Assembly: GCF_024349785.1 (NCBI RefSeq)
Contig: NZ_AP018817.1
Span: forward strand, 3,565,501 to 3,629,500
Length of the DNA: 64,000 nucleotides
DNA from: Sphingomonas bisphenolicum
GTDB lineage: Bacteria > Pseudomonadota > Alphaproteobacteria > Sphingomonadales > Sphingomonadaceae
Direction: 5' to 3'
Shown: positions 51,951 through 60,555 of the stretch, one piece after another
How the letters are laid out: the number at the start of each line of letters is the position of its first letter
Position numbering within the stretch: position 1 is the first letter of the stretch
Program-made: the position numbers and the translations under genes
The notes under the pieces: generated by a model
Told to the model about the DNA's origin: nothing
Seen by the model: the letters and a program-made list of their open reading frames with translations, nothing else
Database searches by the model: none

Positions 51951-52891
51951 CGGACGGCATGATCCACCTGCCCGGCGGCGCCTTCCTGATGGGGTCGGAC
52001 CGTTTCTACCCGGAGGAAGCGCCCGTGCGCCGGGTGCAGGTGGACGGCTTCCGGATCGACGAAACCCCCGTCACCAATCGCGACTTCGCGCGCTTCGTGG
52101 ACGCGACCGGCCATGTCACGCTGGCCGAGATCGCACCCGACCCGAAAGACTATCCCGGCATGGACCCGGCCATGGCGCAGGCGGGCTCCTTGCTGTTCCA
52201 GCGCACCGGCGGCCCCGTGTCGCTCGACGATTACAGCCAGTGGTGGCAGTTCAGCTTCGGCACCGACTGGCGCCATCCCCATGGCCCGGACAGCCGGATC
52301 GAGGGGCTGGAGGATCACCCCGTCGTCCATGTCGCCTATGAAGATGCGGAAGCCTATGCGAAATGGGCGGGCAAGGCGCTGCCGACTGAGGCGGAATGGG
52401 AATATGCCGCCCGCGGCGGCCTGGACGGTGCGGACTATGCCTGGGGCGACGCACTGGCGCCCGATGGCAAGATGATGGCCAATTACTGGCAGGGCGCCTT
52501 CCCCTATGGCAACACGCTGGAGGACGGTTACGAACGCACCTCCCCGGTGCGCACCTATCCCGCCAACGGCCGTGGCCTGTACGACATGATCGGCAATGTC
52601 TGGGAATGGACGACCGACTGGTTCGCCCAGCCCCGGATCGAGCGCAAGGCCAAGGGCAGCTGCTGCGTCCCCGCCAACCCGCGCGGCGGCACGAAGCGCG
52701 AGAGCCTGGACCCCGCCAGCCCCACCGCACCGGTCCCCCGCAAGGTGCTGAAGGGCGGATCGCATCTGTGCGCGCCCAATTATTGCCAGCGCTATCGGCC
52801 CGCCGCCCGCCATCCGCAGGCGGTGGACAGCGCGACCAGCCATATCGGCTTTCGCTGCATCATCCGGGACAAGAAGGGAATCCGTTCATGA
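51947..52891 (+). CDS. formylglycine-generating enzyme (FGE)
   Basis: 314 residues of the SUMF1/FGE fold with the active-site pair Cys275 and Cys280 in K-G-G-S-H-L-C-A-P-N-Y-C-Q-R-Y, as in true FGE. The W-E-Y-A-A-R-G-G and G-N-V-W-E-W motifs are also present. It turns the sulfatase cysteine into formylglycine with oxygen and copper. No signal peptide, so it works in the cytoplasm before export. Overlaps genes on both sides by 4 bases. Confidence 0.93.
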   Translation: MTDGMIHLPGGAFLMGSDRFYPEEAPVRRVQVDGFRIDETPVTNRDFARFVDATGHVTLAEIAPDPKDYPGMDPAMAQAGSLLFQRTGGPVSLDDYSQWWQFSFGTDWRHPHGPDSRIEGLEDHPVVHVAYEDAEAYAKWAGKALPTEAEWEYAARGGLDGADYAWGDALAPDGKMMANYWQGAFPYGNTLEDGYERTSPVRTYPANGRGLYDMIGNVWEWTTDWFAQPRIERKAKGSCCVPANPRGGTKRESLDPASPTAPVPRKVLKGGSHLCAPNYCQRYRPAARHPQAVDSATSHIGFRCIIRDKKGIRS

Positions 52892-54531
52892 CCACCGCCC
52901 GTCGCGCGCTGCGCGCCGCCGCGATCGCCGCCTGCACCCTGATGGGTCCGGGCGCCTTCGCCAAGCCGGTGAACGCGCCGCAGCCAAAGCCCACGAACAT
53001 GATTTTCGTGCTGGTGGACGATCTGCGCTATGACGCGATGGGCTTCCTGACGCCCGGTCTCCAGACCCCCAATATCGACCGGCTGGCCAGGGACGGCGTC
53101 TATTTCCCCAATGCCGTCGTCACCTCCTCGCTCTGCTCGCCCAGCCGCGCGACCATCCTGACCGGCCAGACCGCGCGCAACCATGGCGTGGTGGACAATA
53201 ATAACAGTTCGGAGGAAGGGCTGACCTTCTTCCCCCAATATCTGCAACAGGCGGGCTATCAGACCGGCTTCTTCGGCAAATGGCATATGGGCTTCGACAC
53301 CGACGCCCCCCGCCCCGGCTTCGACAAATGGGTCAGCTTCAAGGGCCAAGGCACCTATTTCCCGACCGAACAGCTCAGCCCTGAAAAGATTGCGGCGGGT
53401 GAGCGGCAGATGCTCAACGTCGATGGCAGCCATGTAAAGCGCACCGGCTATATCACCGACGAACTGACCGATTATGCGATGAACTGGCTGGAAAAAGGAC
53501 GGGACAAGTCCAAGCCCTTCTTCCTCTATTTGAGCCACAAGGCGGTCCATAGCGACCCGCTGCCGCCCGACCGGTACAAGGCGCAATATAGCGACCTCAA
53601 GATCACCCTGCCCGCCAGCATGGCCGACACGCCGGAAAATAATGCAGGCAAGCCGCTCTGGGTCCGGAACCAGCGCAACAGCTGGCACGGCGCGGATTTC
53701 CCCTATCATACCAACAACCCCATGACGGAGCAGGTCCGCGATTATTATCGCACCCTGTCCCCCGTGGATGAGAGCCTGGGTCGCATCCTGGCTTACCTCA
53801 AGAAGAACCATCTCGATAAGAATACGATGGTCGTCTTCTATTCCGACAACGGCTTCCTGATCGGGGAACATGGGCTGATCGACAAGCGCAACGCCTATGA
53901 ACCCTCCGTCCGCGTGCCGATGATCGTCTGGGCGCCCGGCATGGTGCCAAAGGGGGTGACCAACCCCGCCGTCGTGCGCAATCTCGACCTCGCACCCACC
54001 TTCCTCGACATCGCCCATGTGGCGAAACCTGCGCAGATGGAGGGCAAGAGCTTCCTGCCCGTGGCCGAGGGCAAGATTGACGAAAAGACCTGGAACCCCG
54101 GCGATTTCGTCTATGAATATTATTGGGAATGGAGCTTCCCGCAGACGCCCACCACCTTCGCGATCGAGCGCGACCGGGTGAAATATATCCAATATCATGG
54201 CGTCTGGGATCTGGAGGAACTGTACGACCTCAAGAGCGATCCGGACGAGATGCACAATCTGATCGAGGACCCCAAATGGCTGGATACCAAGATCACTTTG
54301 CGCAAGGCGCTGTTCGACCAGTTGGCCAACAATAAGGGCGCGCATGTCGTCCCCTACACCCGCAAGTCTAGCTCCGGCCTCGTCAACCGCAATATCGACG
54401 GCCCGCATGCCGCCGATTTCCCCGCCGACTGGTATGTGCAGCCCAACCTGCCGACCAAGATGAACGACCTGTTCGCCGACAGCCCGGCCAAGGCGAAGGC
54501 GGACGCCGAAGGCAAGACCTACCACCCCTGA
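52888..54531 (+). CDS. exported sulfatase 2 (GlcNAc-6-sulfatase-like)
   Basis: 547 residues. Signal peptide at 1-25; maturation motif C83-S-P-S-R-A-T-I-L-T-G; metal acids in L-V-D-D-L and F-Y-S-D-N-G. The C-terminal W-E-W-S-F-P-Q-T-P-T-T-F stretch resembles N-acetylglucosamine-6-sulfatase type enzymes as I recall them (S1_11). It likely removes 6-O-sulfate from a terminal amino sugar. Start overlaps the FGE stop. The assignment to the subfamily is from memory. Confidence 0.9.
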   Translation: MTTARRALRAAAIAACTLMGPGAFAKPVNAPQPKPTNMIFVLVDDLRYDAMGFLTPGLQTPNIDRLARDGVYFPNAVVTSSLCSPSRATILTGQTARNHGVVDNNNSSEEGLTFFPQYLQQAGYQTGFFGKWHMGFDTDAPRPGFDKWVSFKGQGTYFPTEQLSPEKIAAGERQMLNVDGSHVKRTGYITDELTDYAMNWLEKGRDKSKPFFLYLSHKAVHSDPLPPDRYKAQYSDLKITLPASMADTPENNAGKPLWVRNQRNSWHGADFPYHTNNPMTEQVRDYYRTLSPVDESLGRILAYLKKNHLDKNTMVVFYSDNGFLIGEHGLIDKRNAYEPSVRVPMIVWAPGMVPKGVTNPAVVRNLDLAPTFLDIAHVAKPAQMEGKSFLPVAEGKIDEKTWNPGDFVYEYYWEWSFPQTPTTFAIERDRVKYIQYHGVWDLEELYDLKSDPDEMHNLIEDPKWLDTKITLRKALFDQLANNKGAHVVPYTRKSSSGLVNRNIDGPHAADFPADWYVQPNLPTKMNDLFADSPAKAKADAEGKTYHP

Positions 54532-54566
54532 TTATGGGCCAATGGCCCTTCTGAAAGTTCGCGTCG

Positions 54567-55823
54567 ATGACCGCATCCCCTTCGCCGGAAACCACCCGCC
54601 CCACCGTGTCGCTGGGCTTCGTCGCCGTCTATGTGCTGGCGCAGTTCGGCATCTGGGTCGCGTTGCTGACGCCGGTGGTGATGACGCTGGCGCTGCGCGT
54701 CGGCGAGATTGCGAGCGAGGCGGAAAAGGGCCGCTGGCTGGGCATCATCCTGGCGATCGGCGGCTTCGTCGCGCTGGTGGCCACACCGATCTGCGGCGCT
54801 CTGTCGGATCGGACGCGCAGCCGCCTCGGCCGCCGCCGGCCATGGCTGCTGGGCGGCCTTGTGGTTGCGGGCGCGGGCCTGCTGCTGCTTGGCCTCGCGC
54901 CCAAGCTGCTGTTGCTGGGCCTGGGCTGGATCATCTGTCAGGCCGGCTTCAACGCGATGCAGGCGGGCTGCCTGCCGATCCTGCCCGACATCATCCCCGT
55001 CCGCTGGCAGGGCCGGGTCGCGGGCATGCTGGGCATGACCTCCACCATGGGCAGCTTCGCAGGCAGTTGGATCACCCAATATACGCAGGGGTCATCGCTG
55101 CTGATGTTCCTCGCCCCCTTCGCGATCACGATCGTCAGCATCATCATTCTCTGCCTCATCCTGCCCGATCGCCCGGCCGCAAGTAGCGATGATCGCCGCC
55201 TCGGACCCATTGCCATGCTGCGCGCGATCGGCGCGCCGTTCCGCGACTGGGACTTCAGCTGGGCGTTCGGTAGCCGCTTCCTCATCATGATGGCCTGGTC
55301 GTTCCTGCTGACCTACCAGCTCTTCTTCCTGACCGACCAGCTCTCGCTGGCAAAGGCGGACGCGACCCAGGTCATGGTGAAATCGATGGCGATCATCGCC
55401 ACCGCGACCATCGCCATTTCGCTGGTCGGGGGCTTCATCACCGACTGGACCGGCCGCCGCAAGCCGCTGGTCTTCCTCGCCGCCGCGCTGGAGGGCGCCG
55501 GTTTCCTGACGATCGCGCTCGCCCCGTCCGTGCCGCAATTCCTGGTCGGCGTGGCGATGGCGGGGATCGGCAAGGGTCTCTATTTCGCCGTCGACCTCGC
55601 CCTGCTGGCCGCCATCCTGCCCCGGCCGGAAGACAGCGCCAAGGATATGGGCGTGTTCCAGATCGCCAACAGCCTGCCCCAGTCGCTCGCGCCTGCCATC
55701 GCGCCGATCATCCTGGTGATCGGCAGCACCAGCGGAAAGGATTATGCCGCCATCTACCTGACCGGCATGATCTTCGCCCTGCTGGGTGCGTTCGCCATCT
55801 GCCCGGTGCGGCGATCGAGGTGA
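54567..55823 (+). CDS. MFS transporter of the glycan locus
   Basis: 418 residues with 12 membrane helices. MFS loop L-S-D-R-T-R-S-R-L-G-R-R-R-P-W after helix 2 and its counterpart I-T-D-W-T-G-R-R-K. This resembles sugar carriers of the SLC45/GPH type. It would import the sugar freed in the periplasm into the cytoplasm. The ribosome site is weak, and an alternative ATG at 54542 lies in another frame. It lies between two sulfatase genes. Confidence 0.88.
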   Translation: MTASPSPETTRPTVSLGFVAVYVLAQFGIWVALLTPVVMTLALRVGEIASEAEKGRWLGIILAIGGFVALVATPICGALSDRTRSRLGRRRPWLLGGLVVAGAGLLLLGLAPKLLLLGLGWIICQAGFNAMQAGCLPILPDIIPVRWQGRVAGMLGMTSTMGSFAGSWITQYTQGSSLLMFLAPFAITIVSIIILCLILPDRPAASSDDRRLGPIAMLRAIGAPFRDWDFSWAFGSRFLIMMAWSFLLTYQLFFLTDQLSLAKADATQVMVKSMAIIATATIAISLVGGFITDWTGRRKPLVFLAAALEGAGFLTIALAPSVPQFLVGVAMAGIGKGLYFAVDLALLAAILPRPEDSAKDMGVFQIANSLPQSLAPAIAPIILVIGSTSGKDYAAIYLTGMIFALLGAFAICPVRRSR

Positions 55824-55871
55824 TCGCCAGAAGCAAAATGCGAATGCCGCCCCACTATGAAGGATAAGAGG

Positions 55872-57824
55872 ATGACCCATAGCCGCCGCGACGCCATCAA
55901 GCTGGGCGCCATCGGCATCGGCGCCGCCGCTGCGCCGCTCGCCGCCGTGCCGGGCAGCGCGCGCCTGCCCAACATCCTCTGGCTCGTCAGCGAAGACAAT
56001 AACCCCTATATCGGCGCCTATGGCGACAAGGTGGCGCATACCCCACATATCGACAGCCTCGCAAAGAAGGGCATTCTTTACCGCAACAGCTATTCCGACG
56101 CGCCGGTTTGCGCGCCGTCCCGCTTTGCGATCCTGACCGGCATCAACCCGGAAAGCTGTTCGCCCGCGCAGCATATGCGCGCCGACGCCAAACTGCCCAG
56201 CCAGTTCAAAACCTATCCCGAACTCATGCGGCAGGCGGGCTATTATTGCATCAACAACCCCAAGACCGACTATAATTGCGATGTCGATCCAAAGGCCATC
56301 TGGGACGTGCAGGGGATCGATGGACATTGGCGCAACGCGCCCAAGGACAAGCCCTTCCTATGCGTCTTCAACACCGGCACCAGCCATGAACAGCATGTCT
56401 GCCAACGCGATGCCGGGCGCGTAAAGCCCGAGGATGTGCGCATACCGGCATTTCTGCCCGATACGGAAACCACGCGCCGGGATTATGCCGAATATTACAA
56501 CATCATGGAAAATATGGACGGAGAGATCGGCAACTGGCTCTCGCAACTGAAAAATGACGGCCTGGATGAAGATACCATCGTCTTCTATTATGGCGATAAT
56601 GGCGGCGTCCTGCCGCGCTCCAAGCGCTATTGCTATGAGGAAGGCCTGCGCGTCCCCCTCATCGTCTATATACCGCCCAAATGGCAGCACCTCGCCCCTG
56701 CCCGGCCGGGCAGCGTGATCGATGCCCCCGTCACCCTGATCGATCTGCCCGCGACATTGCTGTCCATCGCCGGTATCGCGCAGCCCGCACAAATGACGGG
56801 AACGGCGCTTGCCGGCCACAGGATCGGCGCGCCGAAATCCTATGCTTTCGGCTTCCGCGACCGGATGGACGAGCGCTATGACCTCGTCCGCACCGTCACC
56901 GACGGTCGCTGGCGCTATATTCGCAACTATATGCCGCATCGCGCGCTGGGCCAGCATGTCGGCTTCGAATGGGACGTACAGGCAAGCTATCGCGAGTGGA
57001 ACGCCTTGCACCTCGCCGGCAAGCTGACGGACGAGCAGGATCGCTTCTTCCAGCCGAAGGCGTTTGAAGAACTGTACGACTTGCAGGCCGACCCGGATGA
57101 AGTGAATAATCTCATCGATCACCCTGCCGGCCTGACTGCCGCCAGGCGCCTGCGCACCGCGCTCGATCGGCATATGCTGGCCATCAACGACAATGGCTTC
57201 CTGCCGGAAGGCGCCAAGGGCGAAGGCTATTTCGAAAGCCGTGACCGCAGCATCTATCCGTTAAAGAGGCTGATGCTGGTCGCGGCGGCGGCGGCGCGGC
57301 GCGATCCCCGCAATCTGAAGCGCTTTGCGACATTGCTCGACAGCCCGGTCGTAGCGGTCAGGACATGGGCGGCGCGGGGCCTGCTGATCCTGGGCGAAGA
57401 CGCGCGTCCCGCCAAAGACGCGCTGGCGCGGGTGGTCGCGTCCGACCCCGCCGATCCCGTGCGCATCGTCGCGGCCGAAGCATTGGTCGGACTGGGAGAG
57501 CCGGTCGAAGCGGTGGCCTTGCTCGCCCGACTGGCCGACGAGGACAATATGCTTCCGATCCGGATTCAGGCCTATGACGCCCTGTCGAACATCGGTCGCG
57601 CCGCCATCCCGGCGCTCCCGGTCATCCGCAAAGCAGCCAACGCGCAATTACGCCGCTTCATCGACCCCGAATATCCCAAGCGGATGGCGATGTATCTGGT
57701 CGCCACATTGGAGGGTTCCTACGATCCGACGCAAGAAGGCTTGTCCCCGCAAGCATGCCAAAACGCCACCAAAAGCCCCAACATGTTCATGGGCCCACCC
57801 CCCAGCGCGGCATGGGAGTCCTAA
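55872..57824 (+). CDS. Tat-exported sulfatase 3 (SGSH-like) with HEAT repeats
   Basis: 650 residues from ATG 55872 with an AAGGATAAGAGG site. Twin-arginine signal H-S-R-R-D-A-I-K-L-G followed by a hydrophobic Ala/Gly stretch. Maturation motif C80-A-P-S-R-F-A-I-L-T-G. The core resembles heparan N-sulfatase (sulfoglucosamine sulfohydrolase) branches. The C-terminal 480-600 holds helical HEAT-like repeats (W-A-A-R-G-L-L-I-L-G, A-A-E-A-L-V-G-L-G). It is exported folded by the Tat system. Confidence 0.9.
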   Translation: MTHSRRDAIKLGAIGIGAAAAPLAAVPGSARLPNILWLVSEDNNPYIGAYGDKVAHTPHIDSLAKKGILYRNSYSDAPVCAPSRFAILTGINPESCSPAQHMRADAKLPSQFKTYPELMRQAGYYCINNPKTDYNCDVDPKAIWDVQGIDGHWRNAPKDKPFLCVFNTGTSHEQHVCQRDAGRVKPEDVRIPAFLPDTETTRRDYAEYYNIMENMDGEIGNWLSQLKNDGLDEDTIVFYYGDNGGVLPRSKRYCYEEGLRVPLIVYIPPKWQHLAPARPGSVIDAPVTLIDLPATLLSIAGIAQPAQMTGTALAGHRIGAPKSYAFGFRDRMDERYDLVRTVTDGRWRYIRNYMPHRALGQHVGFEWDVQASYREWNALHLAGKLTDEQDRFFQPKAFEELYDLQADPDEVNNLIDHPAGLTAARRLRTALDRHMLAINDNGFLPEGAKGEGYFESRDRSIYPLKRLMLVAAAAARRDPRNLKRFATLLDSPVVAVRTWAARGLLILGEDARPAKDALARVVASDPADPVRIVAAEALVGLGEPVEAVALLARLADEDNMLPIRIQAYDALSNIGRAAIPALPVIRKAANAQLRRFIDPEYPKRMAMYLVATLEGSYDPTQEGLSPQACQNATKSPNMFMGPPPSAAWES

Positions 57825-57855
57825 TCCAAGATGCATTGATGGGAAGCTATAGCTT

Positions 57856-57879
57856 GTTCCCCGGCGAAGGCCGGGGAAC
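57856..57879. repeat. REP-like palindrome
   Basis: GTTCCCCGGC and GCCGGGGAAC form a perfect 10-bp stem around GAAG, the same plan as the 12463 hairpin. It lies 32 bases after sulfatase 3. Confidence 0.65.
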
Positions 57880-57910
57880 CCACGCATGAGTCTACATTAC
57901 ATTGTAGTAT

Positions 57911-57935
57911 AAGGGCCGATCGCCATTCGGCCCTT
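57911..57935. terminator. hairpin between the sulfatase locus and tRNA-Arg
   Basis: AAGGGCCGA (57911-57919) pairs with TCGGCCCTT (57927-57935) with a 7-nt loop. There is no T-run. It may end the locus transcript or the tRNA transcript from the opposite side. Confidence 0.45.
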
Positions 57936-58009
57936 AGCGATGTAGGCCGTCACCCGCGCAACGCATCTGGCGTTTTTTCCACCCTGGAGGGGACGCTGAC
58001 CGAGGAGAA

Positions 58010-58086
58010 TGGTGCACCCGACGGGATTCGAACCCATGGCCCTCAGATTAGGAATCTGATGCTCTATCCTGCTGAGCTACGGGTGC
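58010..58086 (-). tRNA. tRNA-Arg(CCT)
   Basis: All arms fold: acceptor GCACCCG/CGGGTGC, D-arm GCTC/GAGC, anticodon stem TCAGA/TCTGA with loop TTCCTAA, T-arm ATGGG TTCGAAT CCCGT, discriminator A and encoded CCA. The anticodon CCT reads AGG (arginine). Confidence 0.97.
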
Positions 58087-58146
58087 CCGGCGACGGCTCT
58101 ATTGCGCGCGGCGCGCCCGGTCAATTCTGTGCGGTCAATTAATGGC

Positions 58147-58617
58147 TCAATTCTTGGCCTGCGGCGGGATGACGGGAAAGGGCAGCGGCGCCACCTCCAC
58201 CCCCTCGGCGATCAGCGCCTTGGCCTCGGCCGGGGCGACCTCGCCATGGATGCTGCTGCGGTCCTTTTCGCCATAATGCATCGCGCGCGCCTGCTCGGCG
58301 AAGCCACGCCCGACCCAGGTGCTGTCCTCCAGCGCCTTGCTTTGCGCGGTCGCCAGCGCCTCGATCAGCGCCTTCATCTTCGCCTGGTCCGCGCCGCTCA
58401 TCGCGGGCGCGGCGGGTTCCTCGCGCACAGCGACCGCGCGGCTGTTGCCCTTCGCACCGACCGCCGGGGCCATCACCGCCTTGGTCACATCGACATCGCC
58501 GCATAGCGGGCAGGCGAGCAGGCCCCGCGCCTTCTGATCCTCATAATCGGCGCTGGACCCGAACCATGCTTCGAACACATGGCTCTGGCCCGCACATTTC
58601 AGGTCGAACACGATCAC
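58147..58617 (-). CDS. DUF1178 protein
   Basis: 156 residues. The N-terminal M-I-V-F-D-L-K-C and C-P-L-C-G-D pair form a zinc-ribbon-like site, and an Ala/Glu helical middle and I-H-G-E end follow, the DUF1178 pattern. Function unknown. It overlaps the nitrilase gene by 4 bases and belongs to the glutaredoxin-nitrilase group. Confidence 0.88.
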   Translation of the reverse strand: MIVFDLKCAGQSHVFEAWFGSSADYEDQKARGLLACPLCGDVDVTKAVMAPAVGAKGNSRAVAVREEPAAPAMSGADQAKMKALIEALATAQSKALEDSTWVGRGFAEQARAMHYGEKDRSSIHGEVAPAEAKALIAEGVEVAPLPFPVIPPQAKN

Positions 58618-59456
58618 GAAATCGTCACATCCTTCGGTATCATACGGCGGTTGGCGAGCGCCGGCACGCGCCCGCGCACATCCCCTATGCGCGTCAGGTC
58701 CAGTTCCGCAAGTCCCAGCCCGGCCGCGTCGCCCATGTCGAGCAGCACCTCGCCCCAGGGATCGATCACCACGCTATGCCCATAGGTGGTCCGCCCATCG
58801 GCATGCGTCCCAACCTGCGCGGTCGCAATGACATAGCAGCCCGCCTCGATCGCCCGCGCGCGCAGCAGCACATGCCAGTGCGCCTGGCCGGTCGGCACGG
58901 TGAAGGCGGCAGGCGCCAGCAGGATCGTCGCCCCCGCATTGGTCAGCGCGCGATAAAGATCGGGAAAGCGCATGTCGTAACAGATGGAAAAGCCCATCCG
59001 GCCCCAGGGCGTGTCCGCCGCGACCACCTGTTCGCCCGGTCCATAGACCGACGATTCGCGCCAGCTTTCGCCCGTCGCCAGATCGACGTCGAACAGATGG
59101 ATCTTGTCATAGCGGGCGCGGATTTCGCCGCTGTCGTCGATCAGGAAGCTGCGATTGGCCCAGCGCCCGTCGGCCCGTTCGCCCTTCAGCGGCAGCGATC
59201 CGATATGCACCCACAGCCCCTCGCGCACCGCCGCATCGCGCACGACGGCCAGCACAACATCCTCCGCCTCGCTCCGCAGCGTATCGGCCGCACGCTTGCG
59301 GTCGCGGTCCAGGCAGCCCGCCATTTCGGGCGTGAACAGCATGTCCGCGCCCTCGCCCTTCGCCCGTTTCACCATCTCGACGATGGCGGCGGCGTTGACG
59401 GCGGGATCGATCCCGCTGGTCATCTGGAACAGCGCCGCGCGCATCCTGCTACTCAC
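58614..59456 (-). CDS. nitrilase-superfamily C-N hydrolase
   Basis: 280 residues with the E-K-C triad: Glu in F-T-P-E-M, Lys in Y-D-K-I-H-L-F-D-V-D and Cys in S-I-C-Y-D-M-R-F-P. Closest in style to Nit1/deaminated-glutathione amidase. It hydrolyses an amide in the cytoplasm, probably removing faulty deaminated glutathione. It lies between DUF1178 and grxC in an overlapping series, a known set linked with glutathione. Confidence 0.9.
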   Translation of the reverse strand: MSSRMRAALFQMTSGIDPAVNAAAIVEMVKRAKGEGADMLFTPEMAGCLDRDRKRAADTLRSEAEDVVLAVVRDAAVREGLWVHIGSLPLKGERADGRWANRSFLIDDSGEIRARYDKIHLFDVDLATGESWRESSVYGPGEQVVAADTPWGRMGFSICYDMRFPDLYRALTNAGATILLAPAAFTVPTGQAHWHVLLRARAIEAGCYVIATAQVGTHADGRTTYGHSVVIDPWGEVLLDMGDAAGLGLAELDLTRIGDVRGRVPALANRRMIPKDVTIS

Positions 59457-59710
59457 AGGCCCAGCAACGCGTCCAGCTTGCCATCCCGGTTCAACGCCGA
59501 CAGGTCGTCGCTGCCACCGATATGCCGGCCGTCGATGAAAATCTGCGGCACGGTGGTTCGACCGGGCGCGCGCTCCAGTATTTCGTCGCGCCTGGGGCCG
59601 CCCATGCTGATGTCATATTCCTGGAACGCCACGCCCTTGTCGGTCAGCAGCGCCTTTGCGCGGGCGCAATAGCCGCACCAAGCCTTGGTATAGATTTCGA
59701 CATTCGCCAT
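59453..59710 (-). CDS. grxC: glutaredoxin 3
   Basis: 85 residues with the active site W-C-G-Y-C and the glutathione-binding T-V-P-Q-I-F and G-G-S-D-D loops. It reduces disulfides with glutathione. The stop overlaps the nitrilase start. Confidence 0.95.
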   Translation of the reverse strand: MANVEIYTKAWCGYCARAKALLTDKGVAFQEYDISMGGPRRDEILERAPGRTTVPQIFIDGRHIGGSDDLSALNRDGKLDALLGL

Positions 59711-59773
59711 GATGATGAGACGCTCCTTTCTTCCGAAATTGGGGGAACGCGCCGCTTTGTCAATCGCCGCGCC

Positions 59774-60511
59774 TCATTCTCCATCGGCATCCGGCAATAC
59801 CCGCGCCCAGCACAACAGCCGCACGTCCACCGCACCGCCGCGCTTGAGCACCCGCGCGCAGGCCGCCGCGGTCGCCCCGCTGGTATGGACATCGTCGATC
59901 AGCAGCACGCGCCGCCCCGTGATCGCGGACGCATCCGCCAATGCGAAGGCGCCCCGCACCGCCTTCGCCCGCGCTCTGGGATTCATCCCCCGCAACGGCG
60001 CGGTCCGCTTCACCCGGCGCAACGCCCGCTTGTCCACCGGCCAGCCTGTCAGCCGTCCCAGATGATCCGCGATCAACGCCGACTGGTTGAACCCCCGATG
60101 CCATAGCCGCCAGCGATGCAGCGGCACCGGCACGATCAGGGCCTCCTCGTCCCCCACATGACGCAGCATCTGCCGCGCGATCAGCCGCGCCAGGCCGATG
60201 CGCCGTCCATATTTGAGCCGCAGCGCCACCGTCCGGGCGACATCGCCATAGGCCAGCACCGCGCGCGCGCTGTCCCAGGGCGGCGGGTCGGCCATGCACG
60301 CGCCACACTCGGCCCCCGCGCCCATGTCATGCGGGAAGGGCGCGCCGCAACGGGCGCAGCAAGGCTCGCCCAGCAATTCCATGCTGCTCCAGCAGGACAG
60401 GCAGAAGGCGAAATCCGCGCCGACGATGGCGCCGCAACCGGGGCAGCGCGGCGGCAGCGCATAATCGACGACAGGCTGCAAAACGCCCTTGAGAAGCGGG
60501 AGGAGCGACAT
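59774..60511 (-). CDS. ComF-family phosphoribosyltransferase-like protein
   Basis: 245 residues: N-terminal zinc ribbons (C-P-G-C-G, C-L-S-C-W, C-C-A-R-C-G), then the R-G-F-N-Q-S and L-I-D-D-V-H-T-S-G-A-T PRPP-binding loop. ComF aids DNA uptake in competent bacteria; in proteobacteria its role is less clear. Start taken at the second of two adjacent ATGs. It diverges from the methyltransferase. Confidence 0.9.
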   Translation of the reverse strand: MSLLPLLKGVLQPVVDYALPPRCPGCGAIVGADFAFCLSCWSSMELLGEPCCARCGAPFPHDMGAGAECGACMADPPPWDSARAVLAYGDVARTVALRLKYGRRIGLARLIARQMLRHVGDEEALIVPVPLHRWRLWHRGFNQSALIADHLGRLTGWPVDKRALRRVKRTAPLRGMNPRARAKAVRGAFALADASAITGRRVLLIDDVHTSGATAAACARVLKRGGAVDVRLLCWARVLPDADGE

Positions 60512-60555
60512 CATCTGCCTTGTCCGCACTTCGCGCCCGATGCACAAGGCCCGCC

